Origin: Chryseobacterium sediminis
GTDB taxonomy: Bacteria; Bacteroidota; Bacteroidia; Flavobacteriales; Weeksellaceae
Direction of reading: 5' to 3'
Length of the DNA stretch: 64,000 bases
Assembly: GCF_008386505.1 (NCBI RefSeq)
Contig: NZ_VUNZ01000001.1
Location: 124,001-188,000, forward strand
The notes under the pieces are model-generated. The model was given only the letters and a program-made list of their open reading frames with translations, searched no databases and was not told the origin of the DNA. A program made the translations under genes and the position numbers. Of this stretch, positions 33,887-44,393 are shown piece by piece (the first letter of the stretch is position 1; each line of letters starts with the position of its first letter).

Positions 33887-36808
33887 ATGAATGTAAGAAT
33901 ATCACGAAGCGTAGGAGTGGTTGCCGTCCTCTATTTTACGGCCAACTTCAGTGCCCAGACCACCAAGGTAAAGGACACAATTGCTAAAGAAAACAAAATA
34001 GACGAAGTTGTAGTGATTGGTTACGGAACTCAGAAAAAGAGTAATGTAACGGGAGCTATAGCAAGTATTAAAGCCAGCGATATTGAAAATATTCCATCTG
34101 GTAAGCCGGAACAGGTATTACAGGGAAGGGCAGCCGGAGTTTCTGTAGTGACCAATTCCGGACAGCCTGGAGCTGCTGCCACCGTGCGTGTAAGAGGTAT
34201 TACCAGTTTTGGGGCAGGAAGTAACAGTCCTTTGTGGGTAGTAGACGGTATTGTTGTAGATAATATCGGATGGCTCAATCAGTCTGATATAGAAAGTATT
34301 GAAGTCTTAAAAGATGGAGCTTCATCTGCAATCTACGGAGTTTCTGCTGCAAAAGGAGTAATATTAGTTACTACGAAGAAAGGTAAAAAGGGAAAACTGA
34401 CTCTTTCTTACAATGGGTTCTACGGTTTCTCCAATGCTTCTAAAAAACTGGACCTTCTGGATGCTACGCAGTATGCTAAAATTATCAACGAAGGCTTTGT
34501 AAACGACGGCGGAACTCCTCGATTTACCAATCCGGAATCATTTGGAAAAGGAACCGACTGGCAGGATGCTATTTTTGGTACAGGTGAAAAATCCTCTCAT
34601 GAAGTAAGCATTACAGGAGGTAACGAAAAATCAACATACTATACATCGTTCGGGTATTTTGATCAGTCTGGTATTGTATTGAGTGATATTTCTTTTTACA
34701 AAAGAATCAATGCGAGATTTAATTCAACCCATAAAGTTACAGACTACCTGACAATAGGGCAAACCTTTGCATATACCCATGTGAAATCTCAGGGAGTAAG
34801 TGCAAACGAAGAATTTGGAGGACCGTTGGCTTCAGCAGTTAACCTGGATCCTACCACTCCCGTTGTCGTAACAGATTGGTCAATGGTAGACCCGAGTGGT
34901 TATACCAACCCTTATATCATCCGTGATTCTGAGGGACGTCCGTACGGAATTTCACAGTATGTAAATAATGAAATGACCAATCCTCAGGCTTTCCGTCACA
35001 TACAGCAGGGTAATAATAACTGGTCTGATGATTTTGTTGGAAATGTTTTTGCAGAACTTAAGTTTCTTGATCATTTTACATTCAAAACAAGTTTAAATGG
35101 TAAAAAATCTTATTGGGGAAGCCGTACTTTTACACCGAAATATTATTTGAGTCCGAATTTTAACAATACCAACTTCAATAGTCTGAACAAGGTGGAGGAA
35201 AATAAATTCGAGTGGAGTATGGAAAATACTCTAACTTATCAGAATAAGTTTGGCGATCATAATATCAACATTATGGTAGGTCAGGGAGTTTACCGATACA
35301 ACATTGCTGGGGGAACTAGTTTGACGTATAGTAACCTGCCTATAGATAATTGGCAGGATGCTTCCTTCAACTTCGATATTTCTCAGGATAATATTGTTGC
35401 GAAAGGATGGGATGGAATAGAGACCCGTAAAGCATCTTATTTTGGTAGAATTATTTACGATTATGCAGATAAATATTTATTCACAGGAACAATTCGTAGA
35501 GATGGTTCTTCAAAATTTGCAACCAATCAGCATTGGGGAACTTTCCCATCTATGTCACTGGGATGGAATGTGCATAAGGAAAACTTCTGGCCAGAAAATA
35601 AAGTGGTTAATAATTTAAAATTAAGAGGGGGTTATGGGGTATTAGGAAATGATGAAATGGATAACTTCAGATTTGCAAGTTTCATGGTTTCCGGAAGTAA
35701 TTATACCAACTCCAGCAATAATATCATCATTGGTTATGCGCCTAGTACACTGGAAAATCCAAACCTTAAATGGGAGCAGACCAGCCAGCTGAATATTGCT
35801 GCAGACTTAAAATTATTCAACAATTTTACCTTAACAGCAGATTGGTATAAAAAGAAAACAACCGATATTCTTAGACAAATCAATATCCCAGGATATGTAG
35901 GGGTTCCTAATTTACCTTGGTCAAACGTAGGGGATATGGAGAACACCGGGATAGAGCTTGAATTGGGGTACAAAAAGAATTGGCAGGATTTCAGCATCTC
36001 AGTGAATGGTAACTTTGCTACCATAAAGAACAAAGTTCTTAGACTAGAAGATGATATTGAATATTTCAACCTGGCATCTTTCCAAACCATGGGAGCGGTA
36101 TCCAGAGTTGCAGTAGGGCAGCCTTACGGATCATTTTACGGGTATACATATGGTGGAGTCTTCCAAAATCAGGCACAAATTGACAATTATGTAAATGCCA
36201 ACGGCGTAAAACTATTACCGGATGCAAAACCAGGAGACTTTATGTGGCAGGATAATAATGGAGATGGTAAAATTGATGATAATGATAAAGTGAACTTAGG
36301 AAGCTCTATACCAAAATATACTTTTGGACTTACCGTGAATATGAGCTATAAGAATTTTGACCTGATGATGTTTGCACAGGGGCAGGCCGGTAACAAGATT
36401 TTCCAGGGTTTAAGAAGATTAGATTTGCTTGATGCCAATTATCAGACAAAAATCTTAGATAGATGGACAGGTGAGGGATCTACCAATGATAATCCGAGAA
36501 TTACCCGTAATGACCCTAATCACAACTATTCATGGATGTCCAATTACTACCTTCAGAAAGGAGATTATGTACGTCTGAAAATTGTTCAGTTAGGTTATAC
36601 CATTCCTCAGGATGTTACCAAACGTTTTGGAATGAGTAAAGTAAGATTGTATATCACTGGAGAAAACCTGCTTACTTTCACAAAATATACAGGATATGAT
36701 CCTGAAATTGCGGGAAGAAATAACTCTGAACAGGATATTATCGGTGTAGACAGAGCTTACTATCCTCAAGCCAGAACATTCTTAATAGGAGCTAATATTC
36801 AATTTTAA
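33887..36808 (+). CDS. susC: SusC/RagA-type TonB-dependent receptor of the glucan locus
   Basis: 973 residues. Signal peptide about 1-23. The TonB-box region IDEVVVIGYGTQKKSNVTGAI comes almost directly after it, so the usual N-terminal carboxypeptidase-D-like extension is absent. A plug domain (GRAAGVSVVTNSGQPG, RGITSFG) and a 22-strand barrel follow, ending NIQF. It forms the outer-membrane glucan importer with SusD, driven by TonB. Its TAA overlaps the ATG of susD. Loop sequences should match glucan oligosaccharides but this cannot be read directly. Confidence 0.93.
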   Translation: MNVRISRSVGVVAVLYFTANFSAQTTKVKDTIAKENKIDEVVVIGYGTQKKSNVTGAIASIKASDIENIPSGKPEQVLQGRAAGVSVVTNSGQPGAAATVRVRGITSFGAGSNSPLWVVDGIVVDNIGWLNQSDIESIEVLKDGASSAIYGVSAAKGVILVTTKKGKKGKLTLSYNGFYGFSNASKKLDLLDATQYAKIINEGFVNDGGTPRFTNPESFGKGTDWQDAIFGTGEKSSHEVSITGGNEKSTYYTSFGYFDQSGIVLSDISFYKRINARFNSTHKVTDYLTIGQTFAYTHVKSQGVSANEEFGGPLASAVNLDPTTPVVVTDWSMVDPSGYTNPYIIRDSEGRPYGISQYVNNEMTNPQAFRHIQQGNNNWSDDFVGNVFAELKFLDHFTFKTSLNGKKSYWGSRTFTPKYYLSPNFNNTNFNSLNKVEENKFEWSMENTLTYQNKFGDHNINIMVGQGVYRYNIAGGTSLTYSNLPIDNWQDASFNFDISQDNIVAKGWDGIETRKASYFGRIIYDYADKYLFTGTIRRDGSSKFATNQHWGTFPSMSLGWNVHKENFWPENKVVNNLKLRGGYGVLGNDEMDNFRFASFMVSGSNYTNSSNNIIIGYAPSTLENPNLKWEQTSQLNIAADLKLFNNFTLTADWYKKKTTDILRQINIPGYVGVPNLPWSNVGDMENTGIELELGYKKNWQDFSISVNGNFATIKNKVLRLEDDIEYFNLASFQTMGAVSRVAVGQPYGSFYGYTYGGVFQNQAQIDNYVNANGVKLLPDAKPGDFMWQDNNGDGKIDDNDKVNLGSSIPKYTFGLTVNMSYKNFDLMMFAQGQAGNKIFQGLRRLDLLDANYQTKILDRWTGEGSTNDNPRITRNDPNHNYSWMSNYYLQKGDYVRLKIVQLGYTIPQDVTKRFGMSKVRLYITGENLLTFTKYTGYDPEIAGRNNSEQDIIGVDRAYYPQARTFLIGANIQF

Positions 36809-38379
36809 TGACCAACAAAATGAAAAATAAAAATCTTATATATAAAGGACTTGCCGTTGCGTTTCTGACAGGTCTGAGTTTTACGAATATAGGTTGTAGT
36901 GATTCCTATCTGGATGAAGTACAAAACTCCGGGGCATTTAGTACTGATTCATATTTTAAAAATGAACAGCAGTCTTTTAGCGCATTGATTTCCGTCTATG
37001 ATGTTTTAAGAAAATACTCCAGTGGATTCGAGAATACCGTTACATTTTTCAATGCAGGATCTGATGACTTTTATTCCGGTGGAGGAAGTTCTAATGACGG
37101 AGCAGGTATTCAGGGGATGAATAACTATATGATCAACCCCAATACAATGCCGGCCAGCTACTGGAAAGATTATTATCAGGGAATTGCACGTGCTAATCTT
37201 GTAATAGAAAAAGTTCCTGGAGCTTCAATGAGTGAAGATCTTAAAAAAAGATATATTGCAGAAGCCAGAGTTCTACGTTCTTTATATTATTTTGAACTCG
37301 TAAGAATGTTTGGAAATGTTCCTCTAATTCTCAAAAGCATAACAGTTTCAGATGATTATTGGAATATACCACAGGCAAAATCAAGTGATGTTTATGCACA
37401 GATAGAAGGTGATGTGCTTGCTGCGATTCCGGATCTGATGATGACGCCAAGTATCAGTGATAAAGGGCGAATTACACAAGGAACGGCCAGAGCTATATTA
37501 GGTAAAATTTATCTTTATGATAAAAAAATGTCTGAAGCGGCTGCACAATTTGCCCAAGTAAATGGTACACCAGGGGGAACCAGTCAATATGGATACAAGC
37601 TTGTGGCAAATTATGCAGATTTATTTAAAGTTGCTTTGGAAACCGATCCGGATCCAAATAAATACAAATTCTTATCAGAATCTATCCTTGAAATAATGCA
37701 TACCAATAAAGGAAGTTCTGATTGGGGATTCTGGGGACAGGGCAAGGATGAAGGAAACTCTATCAACGTAATGGTAGGTCCTCGTTCTTATTCATTAAAA
37801 AATATCCCGAATAATGATGCACCGGATATCTATTCCGGCTGGGCATTTAATACTGTTACAGAGAATTATGTTAGCTTTATGCAGGGAGATCCAAGGCTGG
37901 ATGTGACTGTTTTCAATGCTAAAAAACTGGTGGCAGAAGGTAAGATATCTTATGGGTCAGCTTTTGCAGATACCGGATATTTCCTTAATAAATATCTTCC
38001 TACAAATGCACTGAAAACCTCACTTCCTGGTCCTGCAGAGCTAAATTTCAGACAAAATTATATCGCGATAAGATTAGCAGATACTTATCTGATGGAAGCG
38101 GAAGCTTTAGGAGGTACAGGAGCAAGAGCCCAGGCTTTATTAGATGCAGTAAGAGCAAGAGTTGGCTTAACATCGGTTCCTGTTTCTTTACAGGCTATTA
38201 AAGATGAAAGAAGAAGAGAGCTTGCCGGGGAAGGGCACAGATGGTTTGACCTTGTAAGATGGGGTGATGCTCCTTCTAAGCTTGCCTTCAAAGGATTTAA
38301 AGCCAATAAAAATGAAATTCTTCCAATTCCTTTCAATGAATTGCCGAATACAGCTTTAAAACAAAATCCCGGATACTAA
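36808..38379 (+). CDS. susD: SusD/RagB-type surface glycan-binding lipoprotein
   Basis: 523 residues from the overlapping ATG (TAATG with susC); an ATG at 36820 (MKNKNLIY) gives a more usual signal peptide. Lipobox TNIGC. SusD features: tetratricopeptide-like helices, YYFELVRMFGNVPLI, and the C-terminal RRRELAGEGHRWFDLVRWG and ending LKQNPGY. It caps SusC on the cell surface and presents glucan chains. No separate SusE/SusF-type binding protein follows. Confidence 0.93.
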   Translation: MTNKMKNKNLIYKGLAVAFLTGLSFTNIGCSDSYLDEVQNSGAFSTDSYFKNEQQSFSALISVYDVLRKYSSGFENTVTFFNAGSDDFYSGGGSSNDGAGIQGMNNYMINPNTMPASYWKDYYQGIARANLVIEKVPGASMSEDLKKRYIAEARVLRSLYYFELVRMFGNVPLILKSITVSDDYWNIPQAKSSDVYAQIEGDVLAAIPDLMMTPSISDKGRITQGTARAILGKIYLYDKKMSEAAAQFAQVNGTPGGTSQYGYKLVANYADLFKVALETDPDPNKYKFLSESILEIMHTNKGSSDWGFWGQGKDEGNSINVMVGPRSYSLKNIPNNDAPDIYSGWAFNTVTENYVSFMQGDPRLDVTVFNAKKLVAEGKISYGSAFADTGYFLNKYLPTNALKTSLPGPAELNFRQNYIAIRLADTYLMEAEALGGTGARAQALLDAVRARVGLTSVPVSLQAIKDERRRELAGEGHRWFDLVRWGDAPSKLAFKGFKANKNEILPIPFNELPNTALKQNPGY

Positions 38380-38382
38380 CCC

Positions 38383-39807
38383 ATGAAGTTTCACAACTTA
38401 TATAGTTTCTTTAGAGGTGCCGCACTACTTAGTGGTGTGGCCCTTTTTTCTTTGTCATGTACATCAGTTGCTTCCAACAACGGAAACGAAGTACAGTATT
38501 GGCTTACAAAAGGTGATGGAAGTGTAAAATTACAACAGCAGACCTCTGTTAAATTTGTAAATAACACCAACAGCTTTCAGAATATTGAAATTGATGATTC
38601 TCAAAAGTTTCAATATGTTGATGGCTTTGGATATACATTAACAGGAGGAAGTGTTGAGGTGATCAACCGGTTGTCTCCTTCCAAAAGAAAAGCACTGCTT
38701 AACGAGCTTTTTGGAACTGATAAAAACTCAATTTCTATCAGTTATTTAAGAGTAAGTATCGGAGCTTCCGATCTTGATGGCGAAGTGTTTTCATACGATG
38801 ATTTGCCGGAAGGACAGACGGATCCTTCTCTGTCAAATTTCAGCCTGACAAAAGATAAAAATCTGATTGCTATGTTAAAAGAGATTTTAACAATCAATCC
38901 AAAAATAAAAATCATTGCAGCGCCATGGTCACCTCCGGTTTGGATGAAAGACAACGGGAGTTCAAAAGGAGGAAGCTTAAAACCTGAATTCTATGGAACA
39001 TATGCCCAGTATTTTGTAAAATACATTCAGGGGATGAAAAAAGAAGGCATCACCATTGATGCAGTAACCCCCCAGAATGAACCTCTACACCCGGGAAATA
39101 ATCCCAGTTTATACATGCCGTCTGAAAAGCAGGGAGATTTTATTAAAAATCATTTAGGTCCGGTTTTTAAAGCCAATGGAATCACCACTAAAATTGTGGT
39201 GTATGATCATAACTGCAACAAACCTGAATATGCCATTGATATTTTAAAAGACACTGAAGCAAACAAATATATAGACGGATCTGCTTTTCATTTGTATGAA
39301 GGAGATATTTCAGCATTAAGTACCGTGCATGATGCTTTTCCGGATAAAAACCTATATTTTACTGAACAGTGGACCGGATCAAAAGGAACTTTTACCGAAG
39401 ACCTGAACTGGCACACGAAAAATGTAATCATCGGGTCTATGAGAAACTGGAGCAAAATCGCTTTAGAATGGAATCTTGCCAACGATCCGAAATACGCTCC
39501 GCATACAGACGGAGGATGTACAGAATGTAAAGGAGCTATTACAGTTGCCGACAGTGAAAATTTCACAAGAAATGTTTCCTATTATATTATTGCCCATGCT
39601 TCAAAATTTGTTCCTGCGGGTGCCCGTCGTATTGCTTCTACACAGACTGATAAGCTATCCACTGTTGCTTTTAAGACTCAATTTGAGAAAATAGTTTTAA
39701 TTGTGCAGAACGATAACCCTTCAGATGAGAATTTTAATATTAAATTTGCCGGTAAAACCGCTGCTGTAACAATTTCAGGACATTCTACAGCAACCTATAT
39801 TTTTTAA
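38383..39807 (+). CDS. GH30 glucanase lipoprotein
   Basis: 474 residues. Lipobox LFSLSC with Cys26, so anchored to the outer or inner membrane. GH30 TIM barrel: APWSPPVWMKD, acid/base Glu233 in TPQNEPL and nucleophile Glu328 in YFTEQW, followed by the C-terminal beta-sandwich. Related GH30 enzymes of Bacteroidota cut beta-1,6-linked glucose in laminarin or pustulan. It starts 3 bases after susD, so strongly linked. Endo or exo action is not evident. Confidence 0.88.
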   Translation: MKFHNLYSFFRGAALLSGVALFSLSCTSVASNNGNEVQYWLTKGDGSVKLQQQTSVKFVNNTNSFQNIEIDDSQKFQYVDGFGYTLTGGSVEVINRLSPSKRKALLNELFGTDKNSISISYLRVSIGASDLDGEVFSYDDLPEGQTDPSLSNFSLTKDKNLIAMLKEILTINPKIKIIAAPWSPPVWMKDNGSSKGGSLKPEFYGTYAQYFVKYIQGMKKEGITIDAVTPQNEPLHPGNNPSLYMPSEKQGDFIKNHLGPVFKANGITTKIVVYDHNCNKPEYAIDILKDTEANKYIDGSAFHLYEGDISALSTVHDAFPDKNLYFTEQWTGSKGTFTEDLNWHTKNVIIGSMRNWSKIALEWNLANDPKYAPHTDGGCTECKGAITVADSENFTRNVSYYIIAHASKFVPAGARRIASTQTDKLSTVAFKTQFEKIVLIVQNDNPSDENFNIKFAGKTAAVTISGHSTATYIF

Positions 39808-39816
39808 TTTGATACT

Positions 39817-42039
39817 ATGAAAAGAGCTTATTTCTTACTGGCATTTTCCGCATTGGGAATGAATGCTTACGGACAGAAAACAATTGATCAGAAAGTAGCA
39901 GAATTGCTGTCTAAAATGACCCTTGAAGAAAAAGTAGGGCAGATGGTACAATACAGTGGGTTTGAGTATGCTACAGGACCGCAAAAATCCAATTCGGCAG
40001 CTGTTTTGGAAGAAATTAAAAAAGGAAAAGTAGGATCAATGCTGAACGTTGCAGGATCAGAAGAAACTAAAGCATTTCAAAAATTGGCTATGCAGTCAAG
40101 GTTGAAAATACCTTTGCTGTTTGGTCAGGATGTTATCCACGGATACCGTACCACATTTCCTGTAAATCTTGGACAGGCGGCAAGCTGGGATCTTGGAATG
40201 ATAGAAAAATCAGAAAGAATCGCTGCAACGGAAGCTGCAGCTTATGGTATTCACTGGACGTTTGCTCCAATGGTGGATATCGCCCGAGATCCGAGATGGG
40301 GAAGAGTAATGGAAGGCTCCGGAGAAGATACTTATCTGGGAACAAAAATAGGATTGGCAAGGATCAAAGGATTTCAGGGAAGAGGTTTGGGAAGTCTTGA
40401 TGCAGTGATGGCCTGTGCAAAACATTTTGCAGCATACGGTGCAGCAGTAGGTGGGAGAGATTACAATTCTGTGGATATGAGTCTCAGACAGCTGAATGAA
40501 ACATACCTTCCTCCTTTCAAAGCTGCTGCGGAAGCCGGAGTAGCAACTTTTATGAACTCTTTCAATGACATCAATGGAATTCCGGCAACGGCCAATAAAT
40601 ATATCCAGCGAGATCTGTTAAAAGGAAAATGGAACTATAAAGGTTTTGTAGTTTCAGACTGGGGAAGTATTGGGGAAATGATTCCTCACGGGTATACTAA
40701 AGATGCTAATGAAGCAGCAGAAAAGGCAATACAGGGTGGCAGCGATATGGATATGGAAAGCCGTGTATACATGGCGGAACTTCCAAAATTGGTGAAAGAA
40801 GGAAAAGTGGATCCCAAACTGGTAGATGATGCAACGGGAAGAATTTTAACAAAGAAATTTGAAATGGGCCTTTTCGATGATCCTTACAGGTTCAGCAATG
40901 AAAAGAGACAGAAAGAACAAACCGATAATCAGGAAAACAGAAAATTCGGGAGAGAATTTGGTTCAAAAAGTATTGTACTTCTTAAAAACCAGGGAAATAT
41001 TCTTCCCCTTTCAAAAACTACAAAAACAGTTGCCTTAATCGGCCCTTTTGGTAAAGAAACAGTGGCCAATCACGGTTTCTGGTCTATTGCCTTCAAAGAT
41101 GATAACCAAAGAATAGTTTCGCAATTTGACGGAATTAAAAATCAACTGGATAAAAACTCTACTTTACTCTATGCAAAAGGCTGTAACGTTGATGATCAGG
41201 ATAAAACCCAGTTTGCAGAAGCCATAGAAACAGCTAAAAAAGCTGATGTGGTAATTATGACATTGGGTGAAGGCCATGCGATGAGCGGAGAAGCAAAAAG
41301 CAGAAGTGCTATCGGATTTACAGGAGTGCAGGAAGACCTGTTGAAAGAAATTGCGAAAACAGGAAAACCAATTATTTTGATGATTAATGCAGGGAGACCT
41401 TTGATTTTCAATTGGGCAGCAGACAATATTCCTACAATTATGTACACATGGTGGTTGGGAACTGAAGCCGGAAATTCTATTGCAGACGTTCTGTTTGGTA
41501 CTGTGAACCCTGGAGGAAAGCTTCCGATGAGCTTTCCAAGAACTGAAGGGCAGATTCCTGTATATTATAATCATTATAATACAGGAAGACCGGCAAAAAA
41601 TAATACAGATAGAAACTATGTTTCAGCATATATAGACCTTGATAATGATCCGAAATATCCGTTTGGATATGGTTTAAGCTATACTGATTTTAAATATTCT
41701 GATATGGTCTTAAGTTCAACAAGCCTTACAGGAAACCAGACTCTGAATATCAGCGTTACTGTTTCCAATACGGGAAAATATGATGGAGAGGAAGTCGTTC
41801 AGCTTTATATCAGAGATCTTTTCGGTAAAGTGGTAAGACCTGTAAAGGAACTGAAAGGTTTCCAGAAAGTACTCATCAAAAAAGGAGAAAGTAAAAAAAT
41901 AGAATTTAAGTTGACACCGGAAGACCTGAAGTTTTTTGATGACAATCTGAATTTCGACTGGGAAAGCGGAGAATTCGATATTATGATTGGAACTGACTCT
42001 CAACATGTTCAGACAAAAAGAATTAACTGGACAAAATAA
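39817..42039 (+). CDS. bglX: GH3 beta-glucosidase
   Basis: 740 residues. Signal peptide about 1-20 (MKRAYFLLAF...YGQ). GH3 barrel with the nucleophile Asp281 in GFVVSDWGS, the substrate-binding KHFAAYGA and GRDYNSVDMS region, the alpha/beta sandwich with LGEGHAMSGEAKSR, and a C-terminal fibronectin type III-like domain (from NQTLNISVTVSN). Same architecture as BglX. Periplasmic; releases glucose from beta-glucan oligosaccharides. Nine bases after the GH30 gene. Confidence 0.92.
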   Translation: MKRAYFLLAFSALGMNAYGQKTIDQKVAELLSKMTLEEKVGQMVQYSGFEYATGPQKSNSAAVLEEIKKGKVGSMLNVAGSEETKAFQKLAMQSRLKIPLLFGQDVIHGYRTTFPVNLGQAASWDLGMIEKSERIAATEAAAYGIHWTFAPMVDIARDPRWGRVMEGSGEDTYLGTKIGLARIKGFQGRGLGSLDAVMACAKHFAAYGAAVGGRDYNSVDMSLRQLNETYLPPFKAAAEAGVATFMNSFNDINGIPATANKYIQRDLLKGKWNYKGFVVSDWGSIGEMIPHGYTKDANEAAEKAIQGGSDMDMESRVYMAELPKLVKEGKVDPKLVDDATGRILTKKFEMGLFDDPYRFSNEKRQKEQTDNQENRKFGREFGSKSIVLLKNQGNILPLSKTTKTVALIGPFGKETVANHGFWSIAFKDDNQRIVSQFDGIKNQLDKNSTLLYAKGCNVDDQDKTQFAEAIETAKKADVVIMTLGEGHAMSGEAKSRSAIGFTGVQEDLLKEIAKTGKPIILMINAGRPLIFNWAADNIPTIMYTWWLGTEAGNSIADVLFGTVNPGGKLPMSFPRTEGQIPVYYNHYNTGRPAKNNTDRNYVSAYIDLDNDPKYPFGYGLSYTDFKYSDMVLSSTSLTGNQTLNISVTVSNTGKYDGEEVVQLYIRDLFGKVVRPVKELKGFQKVLIKKGESKKIEFKLTPEDLKFFDDNLNFDWESGEFDIMIGTDSQHVQTKRINWTK

Positions 42040-42077
42040 ATTCAGTAGAAGTAGACTTTAGCCAAAATTTAATAAAA

Positions 42078-42887
42078 ATGAATCTGAAAGTTAAAAATAT
42101 CATCAGAATATGTACAGCAGGAGCTTCGTTTTTCTTTGCTTTAAACTGTGCTTCAAACCAACCTGATTCTCACCGAACTCTGATCTGGAATGATGAATTT
42201 AATGGTAAAGGACTTCCGGATTCATTAAAATGGAACTATGATGTAGGAGGCGGAGGTTTTGGAAATGAGGAAGCTCAGTTTTATACTAAAAAAAGGCTTG
42301 AAAATGCCAGAATGGAAAAAGGCAACCTCATTATTGAAGCTAAAAAAGAAAATTGGGAGAACAATAAATATACTTCTGCGAGACTTTTAACCAAGGGAAA
42401 ATTTGCTTTTCAATATGGAACAATCGAAGTCCGGGCAAAACTTCCCAAAGGTCGTGGAACATGGCCGGCAATCTGGATGATGAGCGAAAATATGAAGAAA
42501 TGGCCGGATGACGGTGAACTTGATATCATGGAACATGTTGGGTATAACCAGGGATTTATACATGCTTCTGTACATACCAAAAAGTACAACCATATCCAGG
42601 GAACACAGAAAACAGATACCCTGTTTGTAAAAGATGCCAGCGAGAAGTTTCATGTCTATAAGGCAGACTGGACACCGGAAAAGATAGACGTTTATATAGA
42701 TGATCAGAAGTTTTTTACCTACGAAAATAAAGAGAAAAATAATGAAGCATGGCCTTTTGACAGACCTTACTATATTATTTTAAACCTTGCAGTAGGAGGA
42801 ATGTGGGGAGGTCAGAAAGGAATTGATGACTCTATTTTTCCACAGAAGTATTACATAGACTACGTAAGAGTCTATAAGAATAAATAA
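42078..42887 (+). CDS. GH16 endo-beta-1,3-glucanase (laminarinase-type) lipoprotein
   Basis: 269 residues. Lipobox LNC with Cys24. Catalytic motif GELDIME: nucleophile Glu147, Asp149 and acid/base Glu152, with the extra Met of the laminarinase-like beta-bulge type. WPAIWMM, an HVGYNQG region and the C-terminal FILNLAVGGMWGG-like block (here YIILNLAVGGMWGG) support GH16. Cuts the beta-1,3 backbone at the surface before import. Confidence 0.92.
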   Translation: MNLKVKNIIRICTAGASFFFALNCASNQPDSHRTLIWNDEFNGKGLPDSLKWNYDVGGGGFGNEEAQFYTKKRLENARMEKGNLIIEAKKENWENNKYTSARLLTKGKFAFQYGTIEVRAKLPKGRGTWPAIWMMSENMKKWPDDGELDIMEHVGYNQGFIHASVHTKKYNHIQGTQKTDTLFVKDASEKFHVYKADWTPEKIDVYIDDQKFFTYENKEKNNEAWPFDRPYYIILNLAVGGMWGGQKGIDDSIFPQKYYIDYVRVYKNK

Positions 42888-42927
42888 TGAAAATGAGGAC
42901 AAGAGGTCCAAAAACAGAAAAGAAATC

Positions 42928-44367
42928 ATGAGAAAACTAATTGTAAGTTGTTTTGTAGTGGGTGTTGTCATCAATGTCAATGCGCAGAATTATTGGAAAA
43001 AGAATGCAGGAAAAACAGCTAAGGTGATCCTTACCAACTCGAAAGCGAATGAGAAAATGGTGGATAAAGGAGCCGTGAAGTTTGAACAGTTTGGTCAGCC
43101 CAAAGAAACGGAAGCCTGTATTTTTGTGGCTCCGAGTTTTAAATATCAGAAATTGATAGGAATTGGAGGTGCTATTACGGACGCCTCGGCAGAGACTTTT
43201 TATAAAATGCCAAAGAACAAGCAAAAGGAAATTCTTGACGCTTATTTTGGAAAGAACGGATTGGGCTACACTGTTGTCCGTACCAATATGAACTCCTGCG
43301 ACTTCTCCAGTGATTCTTACACTTATGTAGAAGATAATGACACTTCCCTGAAGACATTCAACGTTGCTCATGATGAGAAGTATAAAATTCCGATGATCAA
43401 AGAAGCGCAGAAAGCGATTGGGAATAATTTTACATTTTATTTTTCTCCGTGGAGTCCGCCAGCCTGGATGAAATCAAACAAAAGCTTATATAAAGGCGGA
43501 AGATTAGAAAATGAATACTACCAGACATGGGCAGATTATTATATCAAATTCATCAAAGAATATGAAAAAAGAGGAATTAATATCTGGGGGCTAACCGTTC
43601 AGAACGAACCCATGGCTACCCAAAGCTGGGAGTCATGTATTTACACCGCTGAAGAAGAAGGAGAATTCCTGAAAAAGAACCTTGGGCCAACCCTTTGGAA
43701 AAACGGATATAAAGATAAACAAGTCATGATCTGGGATCACAACAGAGACCTTATCTACCAAAGAGCAACGACTACATTAAGCGATCCCGAAACTTCAAAA
43801 TACGCCAACGGTATTGGCTATCACTGGTATGAAACATGGAACAATAAAACGCAGCTTTTTGACAATTTGGCAGAAACTCACAGAGCTTTTCCGGATAAGT
43901 TCCTGGCATTCACTGAAGGATGTAAAGAACAGTTCAGTATGGATAAGATCTATGATGTAAGTCTGGGAGAATTGTACAGTAAAAATATGCTGAATGATTT
44001 CAACAAAGGAAATGCATTATGGACCGACTGGAATATTTTATTGGATGAAACCGGAGGGCCTAACCATAAAGGAAACTTCTGCTTTGCCCCGATTATTGCA
44101 GATACCAAAACAGGAGAGGTGTTCTATACTTATGAATATTATTATATAGGACATGTTTCAAAATATATCAAACCAAATGCTCAGAGAATCGGAAGCTCTT
44201 CTAACAGAGCTGCACTGACGTCTTCTGCTTTTATGAACGAAAACGGACAGCTGGTAACCGTGATCATGAATGATTCAGACAACGATATTGAAACCAATCT
44301 ATGGATAGAAGGAATGGCTGCCAAACTGAATGCTCCGGCACACTCTATACAGACCGTAATTTTTTAA
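42928..44367 (+). CDS. Second GH30 enzyme, secreted
   Basis: 479 residues. Signal peptide about 1-19 (VNAQ) with no lipobox, so periplasmic or released, unlike the first GH30. Acid/base Glu227 in TVQNEPM, nucleophile Glu330 in AFTEGC, and SPWSPPAWMKS. Closer in length and motif to glucosylceramidase-like GH30_1 members. The ATG at 42928 follows a 40-base gap. Two GH30 enzymes with different cell locations suggest stepwise removal of beta-1,6 linkages. Confidence 0.88.
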   Translation: MRKLIVSCFVVGVVINVNAQNYWKKNAGKTAKVILTNSKANEKMVDKGAVKFEQFGQPKETEACIFVAPSFKYQKLIGIGGAITDASAETFYKMPKNKQKEILDAYFGKNGLGYTVVRTNMNSCDFSSDSYTYVEDNDTSLKTFNVAHDEKYKIPMIKEAQKAIGNNFTFYFSPWSPPAWMKSNKSLYKGGRLENEYYQTWADYYIKFIKEYEKRGINIWGLTVQNEPMATQSWESCIYTAEEEGEFLKKNLGPTLWKNGYKDKQVMIWDHNRDLIYQRATTTLSDPETSKYANGIGYHWYETWNNKTQLFDNLAETHRAFPDKFLAFTEGCKEQFSMDKIYDVSLGELYSKNMLNDFNKGNALWTDWNILLDETGGPNHKGNFCFAPIIADTKTGEVFYTYEYYYIGHVSKYIKPNAQRIGSSSNRAALTSSAFMNENGQLVTVIMNDSDNDIETNLWIEGMAAKLNAPAHSIQTVIF

Positions 44368-44393
44368 TATCATATTAATATTATTTTTGACAG

